Assembly (NCBI GenBank): GCA_016025055.1
Contig: CP065590.1
Location: forward strand, 3,410,001-3,474,000
From: Chryseobacterium indologenes
Lineage (GTDB): Bacteria; Bacteroidota; Bacteroidia; Flavobacteriales; Weeksellaceae
Reading direction: 5' to 3'
Length of the DNA stretch: 64,000 nucleotides
The notes under the pieces were generated by a model that saw only the letters and a list, made by a program, of their open reading frames with translations, did no database searches and was not told the DNA's origin. The translations under genes were made by a program, and so were the position numbers. Of the stretch, positions 16,784 through 26,249 are shown one piece after another. The stretch's first letter is position 1; the number at the start of each line of letters is the position of its first letter.

Positions 16784-19678
16784 ATGCAAGGAAAAGGACT
16801 TATTACAATTGTTGCTATTGTCCTGGGGTTGATTTGCTTAAACGAGCTATTACCAACCTGGTACGCCAGCAAAATTGAATCGCAGATCGAAGCTGCGAAA
16901 GGAAACGAGAAAGAGATCAAACGAATCAAAGAAGATACTCTTAATCTTGGGTATACGAAGCTTTATTATTCAAAAGCTAAGGATAAGGAAATGAAATTGG
17001 GTCTTGACCTAAAAGGAGGGATCAACGTCCTTTTGGAAATCAACCAAAGAGATCTGGTAAATGATTTAACAAATTATTCTACCAATCCTGTTCTTATTGA
17101 GGCTTTAAACAAGACTGATGAAGTTCAGAAAAACTCAACAAAATCTTATATCGATAACTTCTTTGAGCAGTTCGATGTAATAAACAAAGCAAAAGGAACG
17201 AACCTTAAGCTTGCAGATCCGGAACTTTTCGGTAACACCAATTTATCTGAAATCAAGTATAATACCACTGATGAGCAGGTAAAAAGTATTGTTAAAAGAA
17301 GAATTGATCTTTCTGTAGGAACGGCTTTCGAGGTAATCAGAACGAGAATTGATAAGCTTGGAGCGATCCAGCCGAACGTTCAGAGAGTACCTGGTACAGC
17401 CAGAATCTCTGTGGAGATGCCTGGTATGAAAGACATTGATAAAGTAAAGAAAATGCTTCAGACTTCTGCAAAACTTCAGTTTTGGGAAGTACAGCAGGTT
17501 CCTGAAATCGGGCCTTATTTCCAGACGTTGACAACTATGGTTGCTGCAAAAGGAGATTCAATGGGAGTTGCAAAGAATGTAAACTTCATGAACCTTTTAC
17601 AGCTTGACAAATTAAGAAGTAATGGTGTTGCTAACGTAAAATTATCTGATACCGCTGCTGTAAATAAAATTCTAAACAGCAAAATAGGTATTGCTTCACG
17701 TCCTGCAAACATTAAATATACACAGTTTATGTGGGGTTACAAGCCTGAAGCTACAAGTCCTGATGATTTGGTATTGTATGCGATCAGAAGTAACATCAAT
17801 CAGAAAGCTCCGGTGGACGGTGCTGTAGAATCTGCAAACATTAGCTATGACGAGCTTGGAAGAGTAGTAGTAGACATGCAAATGGATTCTAAAGGTGCTA
17901 AAGAATGGAAAACTTTAACAGAAAAAAACGTAGGGAAGCCGGTTGCTGTAACGCTTGATGGTAGAGTATATACGGCGCCAAACGTTGTTAATGCCATTCC
18001 TAACGGTAGAACTCAGATTTCCGGTAACTTCTCTCAGGAAGAAGCTAAAGAATTGGTAGATGTTTTAGGAGCTGGTAAATTACCTGCAGGTGCAAAAGTA
18101 GTACAGGCGACTCAGGTAGGTCCGTCTTTAGGACAGGAGTCTATCAACGCAGGTATGATTTCATTTGCCATTGCATTCATGATTATCATTGTTTATATCA
18201 TTTTCTATTACGGTGGTGCCGGTGTGTACGCAGTAATTGCAATGGTTATCAACTTATTCTATATTTTCGGAATTATGGATTCCGGAGACTTTACCCTTAC
18301 GCTTCCTGGTATCGCAGGTATCGTATTGACGATGGCGATGGCGGTAGATACGAACGTAATTATCTACGAAAGAACGAAAGAAGAATTATTTGCAGGGAAG
18401 AGTATCCTGGAAGCTTATAAAGATGGTTTCAAGCATGCATTAAGTGCGATTATTGACGGTCACTCAACAACGTTGTTGACCGCTGTGGTATTATTCTTCT
18501 TCGGAACAGGTCCTATTAAAGGATTTGCACTGACGTTGATGATCGGTATTATCATGACATTGTTCACGTCTGTATTGTTATCAAGAGTAATGATTTTCCA
18601 CAGACTGAACAAAGGGAAGCACCTTTCTGTATGGACTCCGCCTACGAAAAATTTATTCAGAAATACCTGGATAGATTTCATCGGAAAGAGAAAATATGCA
18701 TACATTATTTCTGCTGTTTTAACGGTGATTTCTATTGGTTCTATGGTAACCCATGGTTTCAAATACGGGATCGACTTTACAGGAGGTAGAAATTATGTGG
18801 TAAGATTTGATAAAGCTGTAAATGCTAATGATGTTGAAGAAAAATTAGTAAAACTATTCAAAACTGAAGACGGTAAAAACTCTTCTGTAGAAGCTAAGAC
18901 ATTCGGAAACGCCAATCAGTTGAAAATTTCTACGGATTACCTTATTGAAGATGAATCTTTAAAGGCTGACCAGACGATCGAGCAAAAACTATATGAAGGA
19001 TTGAAAGCAGAACTTCCTGCCAACATTACTTTAACGGATTTCAAATCTGCAGATAAAGATCACGCGGGGATCATCTCTTCAGAAAAAGTAGGTCCTACAG
19101 TAGCTGATGACATTCAGACACACGGTATTCTTGCTGTAGTAGCTGCATTAGCTGGTATCTTTATCTATATTTTATTCAGATTTAGAAAATGGCAGTTCTC
19201 TCTGGGTGCTGTAGCAGCATTATTCCACGATGCGGTTATTATTCTGGGAACGTATTCATTACTTCACAAATACATGCCGTTCAATATGGAGATCAACCAG
19301 GATTTCATCGCTGCCATCCTTACAGTATTAGGATACTCTATTAATGACACGGTGATTATCTTTGACAGAATCAGAGAGTATTTGAGAGAGAAGAAATCTT
19401 TAACATTAGCTGGATTATTTGATGACTCTATTTCAAGTACATTAGGTAGAACATTCAACACTTCATTCACTACAATTCTTGTGATCCTTGCGATCTTCAT
19501 CTTTGGTGGTGATAACTTAAGAGGATTTATGTTTGCCATGTTAATCGGTATTGGATTCGGTACGTACTCATCTATTTTTATTGCATCAGCAATTGCTTAT
19601 GACTTCCTTAAAAAAGGAAAAGAAGATGAAGTACACGGGAAGACCACTTCCAATAAAGAAGTACTTGCTTCGAAGTAA
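16784..19678 (+). CDS. secDF: Fused protein translocase subunit SecDF
   Basis: 964 residues, SecD and SecF joined as in most Bacteroidota. It sits in the inner membrane and uses the proton gradient to pull exported proteins from SecYEG. Segments in order: an N-terminal helix, the SecD periplasmic part with DLKGGINVLLEI, six SecD helices with VDTNVIIYERTKEEL, then the SecF part starting near FIGKRKYAYI with GIDFTGGRNYV and six more helices, with SINDTVIIFDRIREYL. Monocistronic, ended by a strong hairpin. Confidence 0.96.
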   Translation: MQGKGLITIVAIVLGLICLNELLPTWYASKIESQIEAAKGNEKEIKRIKEDTLNLGYTKLYYSKAKDKEMKLGLDLKGGINVLLEINQRDLVNDLTNYSTNPVLIEALNKTDEVQKNSTKSYIDNFFEQFDVINKAKGTNLKLADPELFGNTNLSEIKYNTTDEQVKSIVKRRIDLSVGTAFEVIRTRIDKLGAIQPNVQRVPGTARISVEMPGMKDIDKVKKMLQTSAKLQFWEVQQVPEIGPYFQTLTTMVAAKGDSMGVAKNVNFMNLLQLDKLRSNGVANVKLSDTAAVNKILNSKIGIASRPANIKYTQFMWGYKPEATSPDDLVLYAIRSNINQKAPVDGAVESANISYDELGRVVVDMQMDSKGAKEWKTLTEKNVGKPVAVTLDGRVYTAPNVVNAIPNGRTQISGNFSQEEAKELVDVLGAGKLPAGAKVVQATQVGPSLGQESINAGMISFAIAFMIIIVYIIFYYGGAGVYAVIAMVINLFYIFGIMDSGDFTLTLPGIAGIVLTMAMAVDTNVIIYERTKEELFAGKSILEAYKDGFKHALSAIIDGHSTTLLTAVVLFFFGTGPIKGFALTLMIGIIMTLFTSVLLSRVMIFHRLNKGKHLSVWTPPTKNLFRNTWIDFIGKRKYAYIISAVLTVISIGSMVTHGFKYGIDFTGGRNYVVRFDKAVNANDVEEKLVKLFKTEDGKNSSVEAKTFGNANQLKISTDYLIEDESLKADQTIEQKLYEGLKAELPANITLTDFKSADKDHAGIISSEKVGPTVADDIQTHGILAVVAALAGIFIYILFRFRKWQFSLGAVAALFHDAVIILGTYSLLHKYMPFNMEINQDFIAAILTVLGYSINDTVIIFDRIREYLREKKSLTLAGLFDDSISSTLGRTFNTSFTTILVILAIFIFGGDNLRGFMFAMLIGIGFGTYSSIFIASAIAYDFLKKGKEDEVHGKTTSNKEVLASK

Positions 19679-19698
19679 GACAAACTACAATAAATTAG

Positions 19699-19733
19699 TA
19701 AAGGCCGTTTCTTTTTGAAGCGGCCTTTTTTTA
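19699..19733 (+). terminator. Intrinsic terminator after secDF
   Basis: AAAGGCCG / CGGCCTTT stem around a pyrimidine-rich loop, followed by a T run. Confidence 0.85.
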
Positions 19734-19827
19734 ATTTAAAACTTCGATATTCAATGTTTTTTTTACCAATTAACTTATCATAATTTAGAATCATTATACT
19801 TTTCTATTTGATTAATTTTGCACCATC

Positions 19828-21060
19828 ATGGAAAACTCAAAGAAAAAGGCAGCCATTGGCTTTATATTTATTACTTTATTGATTGATATTACGGGATGGG
19901 GTATCATTATTCCTGTGGTCCCTAAACTCATCGAAGAATTGATTCATGCAGATATCAGTGAGGCTGCAAAATATGGCGGCTGGCTTGGATTTGCCTACGC
20001 TTTTACTCAATTTATATTCTCTCCGCTCGTGGGGAATCTTAGTGATAAATACGGGCGAAGACCGATTATCCTGATTTCTCTTTTCGGGTTTGCTGTAGAC
20101 TATATTTTCCTCGCACTGGCTCCCACGATCTGGTGGCTGTTTTTAGGAAGGATTATTGCAGGAATTACCGGAGCAAGTATCACGACTGCGAGTGCCTATA
20201 TTGCAGACATTTCGAACGATGAAGACCGTGCCAAAAATTTTGGATTAATCGGGGCGGCTTTCGGACTAGGCTTTATTATTGGGCCTGTAATTGGAGGAGT
20301 ATTGGGACATTATGGAGCCAGAGTACCTTTCTATGCAGCGGCAGGTCTTTGTCTGCTTAATTTCTTGTACGGATACTTTATTCTTCCTGAAAGTTTGGAT
20401 AAGGATAAAAGAAGAGAATTTGACTGGAAGCGCGCCAATCCCATCGGATCATTTAAGTTTTTAGGAAAGCATCCTGAGATTTCGGGATTAATTGTTTCGT
20501 TAATTCTAATCTATATTGCAGGCCACGCAGTACAAAGTAACTGGAGCTTCTTTACCATGTATAAATTCAACTGGACGGAAAGGATGGTAGGAATTTCACT
20601 GGGGGTCGTGGGCTTATTGGTTGGACTCGTACAGGGAGGTCTTATCAGATGGACGACTCCAAGGCTGGGAGAGCAGAAAAGCATTTATTACGGATTGGCA
20701 TTTTACGCTGTCGGAATGTTATTGTTTGCTTTTGCGTCAGAGGGTTGGATGATGTTTGTATTTTTAATTCCATATTGTCTGGGAGGAATCTGTGGGCCGG
20801 CCCTGCAATCCGTGATTACCAAAAGTGTTCCTTCTAACGAACAGGGAGAGCTTCAGGGAGCATTGACCAGTCTAATGAGCGCAACCTCTATTATCGGTCC
20901 TCCGATGATGACCAACCTCTTTTACTTTTTTACGCATGATGAAGCACCGTTTAAGTTTTCAGGAGCGCCATTTTTCCTTGCGTTTATATTAATGGCAGTG
21001 AGTGTGATCGTTACGTATTCCGTGTTTAATAAAAAGAAAGATAAGATTAAAGAGCTTTAG
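19828..21060 (+). CDS. MFS transporter, TCR/Tet drug:proton antiporter type
   Basis: 410 residues with about 12 membrane segments. Motif [15 protein letters not shown], lies between helices 2 and 3, and the helix 4-5 region ([15 protein letters not shown] ... [19 protein letters not shown]) holds the antiporter motif of the TetA-like group. The helix 10-11 region reads [21 protein letters not shown]. Chromosomal relatives in environmental flavobacteria often have no proven resistance role, so the substrate is open. A TAATTTTG element at 19813-19820 lies just before the ATG. Confidence 0.85.
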   Translation: MENSKKKAAIGFIFITLLIDITGWGIIIPVVPKLIEELIHADISEAAKYGGWLGFAYAFTQFIFSPLVGNLSDKYGRRPIILISLFGFAVDYIFLALAPTIWWLFLGRIIAGITGASITTASAYIADISNDEDRAKNFGLIGAAFGLGFIIGPVIGGVLGHYGARVPFYAAAGLCLLNFLYGYFILPESLDKDKRREFDWKRANPIGSFKFLGKHPEISGLIVSLILIYIAGHAVQSNWSFFTMYKFNWTERMVGISLGVVGLLVGLVQGGLIRWTTPRLGEQKSIYYGLAFYAVGMLLFAFASEGWMMFVFLIPYCLGGICGPALQSVITKSVPSNEQGELQGALTSLMSATSIIGPPMMTNLFYFFTHDEAPFKFSGAPFFLAFILMAVSVIVTYSVFNKKKDKIKEL

Positions 21061-21078
21061 AAAAGATAAAAAGTCAGA

Positions 21079-21119
21079 AAATAAGGTTAAGGTGTTGATT
21101 ACTTTAACCTTATTTTTTT
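21079..21119 (+). terminator. Intrinsic terminator after the MFS gene
   Basis: AAATAAGGTTAA pairs with TTTAACCTTATTT across a 12-base loop, ending in a T run. Confidence 0.75.
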
Positions 21120-21209
21120 GATCATCATTCAAGGGTTATTTTCCAAAATATTCTATAATTTTACAATAATAAATCAGTTGCAGAGCTGAGAAAATAAAAC
21201 ACATAAATT

Positions 21210-22010
21210 ATGAATCAGTCAAAGCTTGAAAAATACCTGGAGAGAATCTATTATTCAGGTGAGCTGGGAAATGATATGTCGGTACTAAAGAAAATTCATC
21301 AGCTGCATCCTAAATACATTTCTTTTGAAAATATCGATTCTTTTACAGGAAAAGTTCCGTCTCTGAATGCGGATGATATTTTCACCAAATTGGTCGTGAA
21401 CGGCAGAGGAGGCTATTGCTATGAACAAAATCTGCTCTTAAGCGAAGTCCTGAAATTTTTGGGCTTTAACGTAAAGCTGCAATTGGGAAGAGTAGTATGG
21501 AAAAGGGAAGTGGATAGTATGGCTGCCAAGAGTCACCTGTTGCTGATCGTCAATAATGACGGACAGGACTATCTGGCAGACTGTGGTTTTGGAACTGTAA
21601 CATTAACCACACCTTTGCTTTTACATGAAGAAGAACCCCAGCAGACACCTAACGGTTTGTTTAAGATTTCACAACAAAACGGGATGTATGCATTATGGAC
21701 CTGGAAAGACAAATGGCTGCCTATTTACAGGTTTGCCCTCAAGCAGGTAGATCCAATAGACCTTGATATCGTGAACTGGTATCTTTCTACGTATCCTGAG
21801 TCCAATTTCAAAAAGAATCTTGTTCTTTCTAAGGTGGACGAAAATGCAAGGTATACTTTTACCGGTCATACGTTAAATATACGCAGAACCACAGGAGAAA
21901 AAGAAACGGTTTCTATAGAAAATAACGAAACCCTGTATCAAATGATAAGAGAAACTTTTGGGCTGCAGGAAAATGCCGTTGAGCAATTAAAACAGAAGTT
22001 GGAGAAATAA
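21210..22010 (+). CDS. Arylamine N-acetyltransferase
   Basis: 266 residues. It transfers acetyl from acetyl-CoA to aryl amines, hydrazines or related compounds in the cytoplasm. The Cys-His-Asp triad is in place: Cys70 in GRGGYCYEQN, His109 in KSHLLL and Asp124 in YLADCGFG. Length and spacing match NAT family enzymes. Single gene with its own terminator; the natural substrate is unknown. Confidence 0.93.
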   Translation: MNQSKLEKYLERIYYSGELGNDMSVLKKIHQLHPKYISFENIDSFTGKVPSLNADDIFTKLVVNGRGGYCYEQNLLLSEVLKFLGFNVKLQLGRVVWKREVDSMAAKSHLLLIVNNDGQDYLADCGFGTVTLTTPLLLHEEEPQQTPNGLFKISQQNGMYALWTWKDKWLPIYRFALKQVDPIDLDIVNWYLSTYPESNFKKNLVLSKVDENARYTFTGHTLNIRRTTGEKETVSIENNETLYQMIRETFGLQENAVEQLKQKLEK

Positions 22011-22029
22011 TAGCGATAGTTTAAAAAAT

Positions 22030-22059
22030 AAAAAGGAAGCCAACCGGCTTCCTTTTTTT
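22030..22059. terminator. Bidirectional intrinsic terminator
   Basis: AAAAAGGAAGCC / GGCTTCCTTTTT with loop AACC; A-run on one side and T-run on the other serve the convergent genes at 22010 and 22081. Confidence 0.9.
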
Positions 22060-22080
22060 AATCATTTTGAATTCTGAAGT

Positions 22081-23028
22081 TTATGGATAAAGTGATTTGG
22101 TACCATTGGCTACAATATTACTTCCCAGTCCTGAAAATGATACTGAGAATTTACTTGCATTAAAGCTCAGAGAGCCTGTAGGAGTACAAAGTCCCAGTGC
22201 ATACTGGCATTGTCCGAAAGCTCCTGTCCTTCTCAGGATTTTACTTTCACTTTTTGCTTTTCCTAAACTGATATTTCCCCAGTCATTTACATCAGCATTA
22301 GAAACAGAGGAACCTGTGTAATAAATGGTGATCTGATACCCGATTTCACCTCTTTTAGATCCCCAAAGCCAGTTGGCAGTCCACCATTCCTTATACCATT
22401 TGGAAACTACTTTTGAAGCCTGATTGGTGTCTGATATTTCGGTTTGCCCTCTGGTATCCATCATCACCAGGCCTCCAAAGACATTGTCCCAGATTATTCC
22501 TGAATCATTATAAAAGCATAATGTGGTAAATTTTCCCGCTTTGCTGTTCCAGGTTACTTCCATAACATTGGTTCCGGTTTTAATTTCGTCGGTAACTGTT
22601 TCTTTTAATCCTTTTTGAGCAAGAATTAAATCGTCTCCGGAGTATAAATCACTTATTTTTCCAATTTTTACCGAAGATGGTTCCATGATATTTCCCATGG
22701 CAATAAACTGATCTCTATCAGCGACCAGATTTTGAGAAATCTCAATACCTTTTACAGTAGAAATTTTACCTATGACATTGATTGCTGTAACCTGTAAATC
22801 ATTTTTCAGATACTTTTCAATATTTTTCTGTGATTCATTCAGTTGAGCTTGCACAGTTTCAGGAATTACAGCAGAAACCGGAGTTGTTTCTTTTTTAAGA
22901 TCAGCTGTTGAAACTTTAGCCTGAACGCTTTCCTGTTGAGCTGTTTCATTATTTTCATCTCGGCAGCTGTTAAGCAGCAATACTGAAAATACGGCTAACA
23001 CTTTAAAAGTAGTAAGTAGTTTTTTCAT
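22081..23028 (-). CDS. Hypothetical lipoprotein
   Basis: 315 residues, family not recognised. A lipoprotein signal (VFSVLLLNSC, modified Cys at about residue 22) precedes a polar, Gln/Thr/Val-rich linker to about residue 60. The C-terminal half contains the Trp-rich stretch WYKEWWTANWLWGSKRGEIG and a final segment (TGAFGQCQYALGLCTPTGSL) with two cysteines that could form a disulfide. It probably sits in the periplasm or outer membrane. Nothing nearby suggests a role. Confidence 0.65.
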   Translation of the reverse strand: MKKLLTTFKVLAVFSVLLLNSCRDENNETAQQESVQAKVSTADLKKETTPVSAVIPETVQAQLNESQKNIEKYLKNDLQVTAINVIGKISTVKGIEISQNLVADRDQFIAMGNIMEPSSVKIGKISDLYSGDDLILAQKGLKETVTDEIKTGTNVMEVTWNSKAGKFTTLCFYNDSGIIWDNVFGGLVMMDTRGQTEISDTNQASKVVSKWYKEWWTANWLWGSKRGEIGYQITIYYTGSSVSNADVNDWGNISLGKAKSESKILRRTGAFGQCQYALGLCTPTGSLSFNASKFSVSFSGLGSNIVANGTKSLYP

Positions 23029-23349
23029 AAAATATTATTTTGTTGTGTGTAGTAAATATACTAAAATGTTATATTATTCTCATTGTTTTGAATTAATTGT
23101 TTGTTAATAATTGATAATTGTTTTAAAATAGTAAGTATCAGGGAATAATAGAGATGAAGCTTACTCTATGAAATTCAGAGATAGAAATAGTACAGGTGAG
23201 AAATGGAAATAATAAAATCAGCAGCCAATACCTGCTTTGTACGTTGCTTTCATTTTCAACCTTCAACTTTCCATTGAGTAAATCTTAAAATTTGTTTAAA
23301 ATTTTTAGTTTACGACAAATAAATGTATAATCTTTTGTAATTTTACCCC
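23029..23349. other. Intergenic region without gene; short 7-base repeat array
   Basis: 321 bases between a divergent gene pair. No open frame or RNA gene recognised. It holds three tandem degenerate heptamers of the YYTTCAA kind at 23253-23273 and an AT-rich segment before tatA ending in TAATTTTA, a possible weak -7 element. Confidence 0.5.
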
Positions 23350-23685
23350 ATGGAATTAAGCATTGGAGAAATGGCACTCATTGCCATTGCAATCGTTGTA
23401 TTATTCGGACCGGATAAACTTCCTCAGATTGCGCGTGACTTAGGTGCAGGCGTGAGAAAAATGCGTGGAGCAGTGGAGGATATTAAAACGGAGATCATGA
23501 AGGAAACGGATAATCCGGTTTCTGAGATTAAACGTGAAATTGAAAAAGTGAAAGATGCTGCCAAAGATTTCAATCCGGTGAATGATATCAAGAAAGATAT
23601 TTTAACAGAACCTACTGCATCCAACGAACCTCCGAAGCAGAAGCCTTCTGAAGATGAGACGTATGAAGGGCCTGTAAGCAGATAA
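23350..23685 (+). CDS. tatA: Twin-arginine translocase subunit TatA/TatE family
   Basis: 111 residues. It forms the channel part of the Tat system that exports folded proteins. One N-terminal helix (EMALIAIAIVVLFGPDKLPQI), the FGPDKLP hinge, then an amphipathic helix (ARDLGAGVRKMRGAVEDI) and a charged tail rich in Lys, Glu and Pro. The PAP2 gene follows 3 bases after its stop. tatC is not in the window. Confidence 0.92.
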   Translation: MELSIGEMALIAIAIVVLFGPDKLPQIARDLGAGVRKMRGAVEDIKTEIMKETDNPVSEIKREIEKVKDAAKDFNPVNDIKKDILTEPTASNEPPKQKPSEDETYEGPVSR

Positions 23686-23688
23686 GGT

Positions 23689-24255
23689 ATGGAAGAAATT
23701 ATTCTGGAAGATAAAAAGGTTTTTTTATACCTTAATAATCTGGGGGATCCCGCTTTTGATCAGCTCTGGATGTTGATTTCCAGCACATGGATATGGGTTC
23801 CGCTTTATATTATATTTCTTTATTTTTTATACAAAAATTTTAAACTAAGATCTTTAGTTTTCATTCTTATATTTTTGGCGCTTGGGGCAACGGTTTCTGA
23901 CCAGTTGGCCAATGTATTTAAGTACGGAGTGGCAAGGTTAAGGCCATGTCATGACCCTTCTTTAGAACCTTATATGAGAATTGTAAAATGTGGCGGGCAG
24001 TACGGATTCTATTCTGCACATGCTTCCAATACATTTTACCTGGCTGTTTATTTAGGGATTTTATTAAAGAAGAAAGTAAGATGGTTCCCCTATGCTATAT
24101 TGGCGTGGGCAATAGTTGTGTCTTACAGCCGGATTTATTTAGGAGTGCATTTTCCTATAGATGTGTTGGTGGGAGCGTTTGCTGGTTCTTTAGTGGGAGT
24201 GATCTTTGGTGCACTCGCGCAAAAAGTGATCAACAAACAAAACATAACACCATGA
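23689..24255 (+). CDS. PAP2 family membrane phosphatase
   Basis: 188 residues with about five membrane helices. All three phosphatase motifs are seen: KYGVARLRP (KxxxxxxRP), YSAHASN (PSGH-like, with Ala in place of Gly) and SRIYLGVHFPID (SRxxxxxHxxxD). Likely acts on lipid phosphates such as undecaprenyl pyrophosphate or phosphatidic acid. It overlaps the following TPR gene by ATGA, so the two are translationally coupled and follow tatA. Confidence 0.9.
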   Translation: MEEIILEDKKVFLYLNNLGDPAFDQLWMLISSTWIWVPLYIIFLYFLYKNFKLRSLVFILIFLALGATVSDQLANVFKYGVARLRPCHDPSLEPYMRIVKCGGQYGFYSAHASNTFYLAVYLGILLKKKVRWFPYAILAWAIVVSYSRIYLGVHFPIDVLVGAFAGSLVGVIFGALAQKVINKQNITP

Positions 24256-25060
24256 AAAAATCTTTTTTACTCCTTGTTTGCCTTGGAGTTTCTTTTCTGA
24301 ATGCCCAGGATAAAACTCTGGCAGAAGACTGCTTTAAAAAGGCAGATTATAAATGTGCTGAAGAGCAATATGCAAAGCTGGCAGAAAAAGAACAAATCCA
24401 GAAATTCAAATCCGAATATTATGACAAGCTGGGAACCGCGCAGAGAAGACTGGGAAAGACCGCACTTGCCTTTAAATCTTATGAATCAGCTTTGAAATCA
24501 AATCCGATGTCTGCCCCGGTCTATGCTGATCTTGCATCACTGCACAGCCAGAAAGGGAACAAAGCAAAAGCACTGGAATATATTGATAAAGGTCTTCAGG
24601 TAGATGATAAAAACCCTGAGTTCTATCTTACGCGTTCCAAAATCTATGACAGCCAGGGAAAAAAAGATCTGGCTATCAGGGATCTTAATCAGATTTTGAG
24701 TTTTGCCCCGGATAATATTTTTGCAAAAACGGGCCTGGCAAATTTAAAAAAAATAACGGCGACCTTGAAGGTGCCCTGAAAGACTATAACCAACTTATTG
24801 CTGAGAAACCCGAATCATTATTATACAATAGCCGGGCAGAAGTATATTTAAAAATGAAAAAATATAAAGAAGCTCTTGCAGACGTCAATAAAGCCGTTTC
24901 CATTGATCCGAAATTTTTGCAGACGTATGTGACTAAAGCTTTATTATTATTTGATACTGCTAAACCAAAAGAAGCTTGTGAGAATCTGGATAAGGCAGTG
25001 TCACTAGGCTATGAGAAAGCCGTTCTGGCCGAATATTATGCGAAATGCATCAAAAAGTAA
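24252..25060 (+). CDS. Exported tetratricopeptide repeat protein, reading frame broken once
   Basis: A signal peptide (MKKSFLLLVCLGVSFLNAQ) is followed by TPR units (CAEEQYAKLAE, KLGTAQRRLGKTALAFKSYE, YADLASLHSQKGNKAKALEYI and so on). The frame breaks at an A8 run at about 24745-24753. Adding one A lets it continue with NNGDLEGALKDYNQLI and AEVYLKMKKYKEALAD to the stop at 25060, giving 269 residues and about seven repeats. As TPR units continue on both sides, a lost base in the assembly is the simplest reading. Start chosen at 24252, inside the PAP2 stop (ATGA). Role unknown; such proteins hold periplasmic complexes together. Confidence 0.8.
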
Positions 25061-25154
25061 AAAACTTAAAACTATAATAACAGATACACAGGAGCCTGTT
25101 GTCAAGTAAACAGCTTATTGTGGATTTAAAATATATATTAAAGAGGAAGGATAT

Positions 25155-25616
25155 ATGCTGAATATTGTTCTTGTAGAACCCGAAATACCCAACAATACCG
25201 GTAATATCGGAAGATTATGTGTAGGTACTGAAAGCAGGTTGCACCTGATTCATCCGTTTGGATTTGTCATCAACGATAAAAATCTAAAGCGTTCCGGATT
25301 AGATTATTGGGTACATCTGGATGTTTCCGAATACGACAATGTTGAAGAGTGGATGAAGAAAGTTCCCGATTTGTCAAGAGTTTTCTTAATGAGTTCTCAT
25401 GCCGAAAAATCGTATTTGGATAATGAATTTCAGGATGGTGACTGGCTGGTATTCGGGAAAGAAAGTGTGGGATTGAGCCAGGAAGTTTTGGCGCTTTTTG
25501 AAAATCATCTGACGATTCCGATGTCAAACTTAATACGCAGTTTTAATATTGCCAATTCTGTAGCTTTTGTCGTGGGAGAAGCCAAAAGGCAGATCAATGT
25601 AAAAGCTGGAATTTAG
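25155..25616 (+). CDS. trmL: tRNA (cytidine(34)-2'-O)-methyltransferase
   Basis: 153 residues, a minimal SPOUT enzyme that methylates the wobble base of tRNA-Leu. NIVLVEPEIPNNTGNIGRLC at the start, FGKESVGLSQEVL in the middle and IPMSNLIRSFNIANSVAFVV at the end are the three SpoU motifs that make the SAM-binding knot. A GAGGAAGGA-like purine stretch lies 11-17 bases before the ATG. Confidence 0.93.
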   Translation: MLNIVLVEPEIPNNTGNIGRLCVGTESRLHLIHPFGFVINDKNLKRSGLDYWVHLDVSEYDNVEEWMKKVPDLSRVFLMSSHAEKSYLDNEFQDGDWLVFGKESVGLSQEVLALFENHLTIPMSNLIRSFNIANSVAFVVGEAKRQINVKAGI

Positions 25617-25635
25617 CAGATAAATTGTGGTAAAT

Positions 25636-25672
25636 ATAAAAAAAAGCCTCATGATTTTGAGGCTTTTTTTTA
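25636..25672. terminator. Bidirectional intrinsic terminator
   Basis: AAAAAGCCTCA / TGAGGCTTTTT stem with flanking A and T runs between convergent trmL and rlmH. Confidence 0.9.
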
Positions 25673-25685
25673 TTGGAAAAAATTT

Positions 25686-26159
25686 TTAGTCGTTGTGATA
25701 TGGCTTTCCCTGAAGGATCTGATCAGCACGATAAAGCTGTTCTACAATAAACAACCTTATCATCTGGTGGGTAAACGTCATTTTAGAAAGAGACATCTTT
25801 TCATTGGCTCTGCTGTACATTTCCTCTGAAAAACCATAAGCACCACCTATGAGAATATGTACTTTTTTAACGGAAGAATTCATCCAGGCATCAATTTTCT
25901 GGGAAAACTCTCGGCTGGTCAGCTGTTTCCCTTTTTCATCAAGAATCACAACCAGATCATTTTTATCAATATGGTTTAAAAACAACTTTGCTTCTTCCTT
26001 TTTAAGAAGATCCGAAGACAGGTTTCTGGCATTTTTTACATCCGGAATTTCTGTAATTTCAAAATTCCAGTGTTTGGGAAGGCGATTGAGATAATAATTA
26101 ATTAAAGAGGTAATTTCCTTATCGTCCGTTTTGCCGATACAAAGTAAACTGATTCGCAT
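25686..26159 (-). CDS. rlmH: 23S rRNA (pseudouridine(1915)-N(3))-methyltransferase RlmH
   Basis: 157 residues, SPOUT-type enzyme that modifies helix 69 of the large ribosomal subunit. LVVILDEKGKQLTSREFSQKI, LIGGAYGFSEEM and LSKMTFTHQMIRLFIVEQLYRA, plus the final KPYHND, are diagnostic. Full length. Confidence 0.96.
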   Translation of the reverse strand: MRISLLCIGKTDDKEITSLINYYLNRLPKHWNFEITEIPDVKNARNLSSDLLKKEEAKLFLNHIDKNDLVVILDEKGKQLTSREFSQKIDAWMNSSVKKVHILIGGAYGFSEEMYSRANEKMSLSKMTFTHQMIRLFIVEQLYRADQILQGKPYHND

Positions 26160-26249
26160 TATAAGAAGTTTCAGGCCGCAAAGATACTGCTTTAAAGTGG
26201 AAACAGGAAAAAGACAAATGAAGGATAAGGGTATTCCTGTCTTTAGTAT

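Noticed and set aside
23988..24251. Upstream extension of the TPR frame
   Set aside because: It runs out of frame through the conserved PAP2 motifs; the real start is 24252 with a signal peptide and ATGA overlap.
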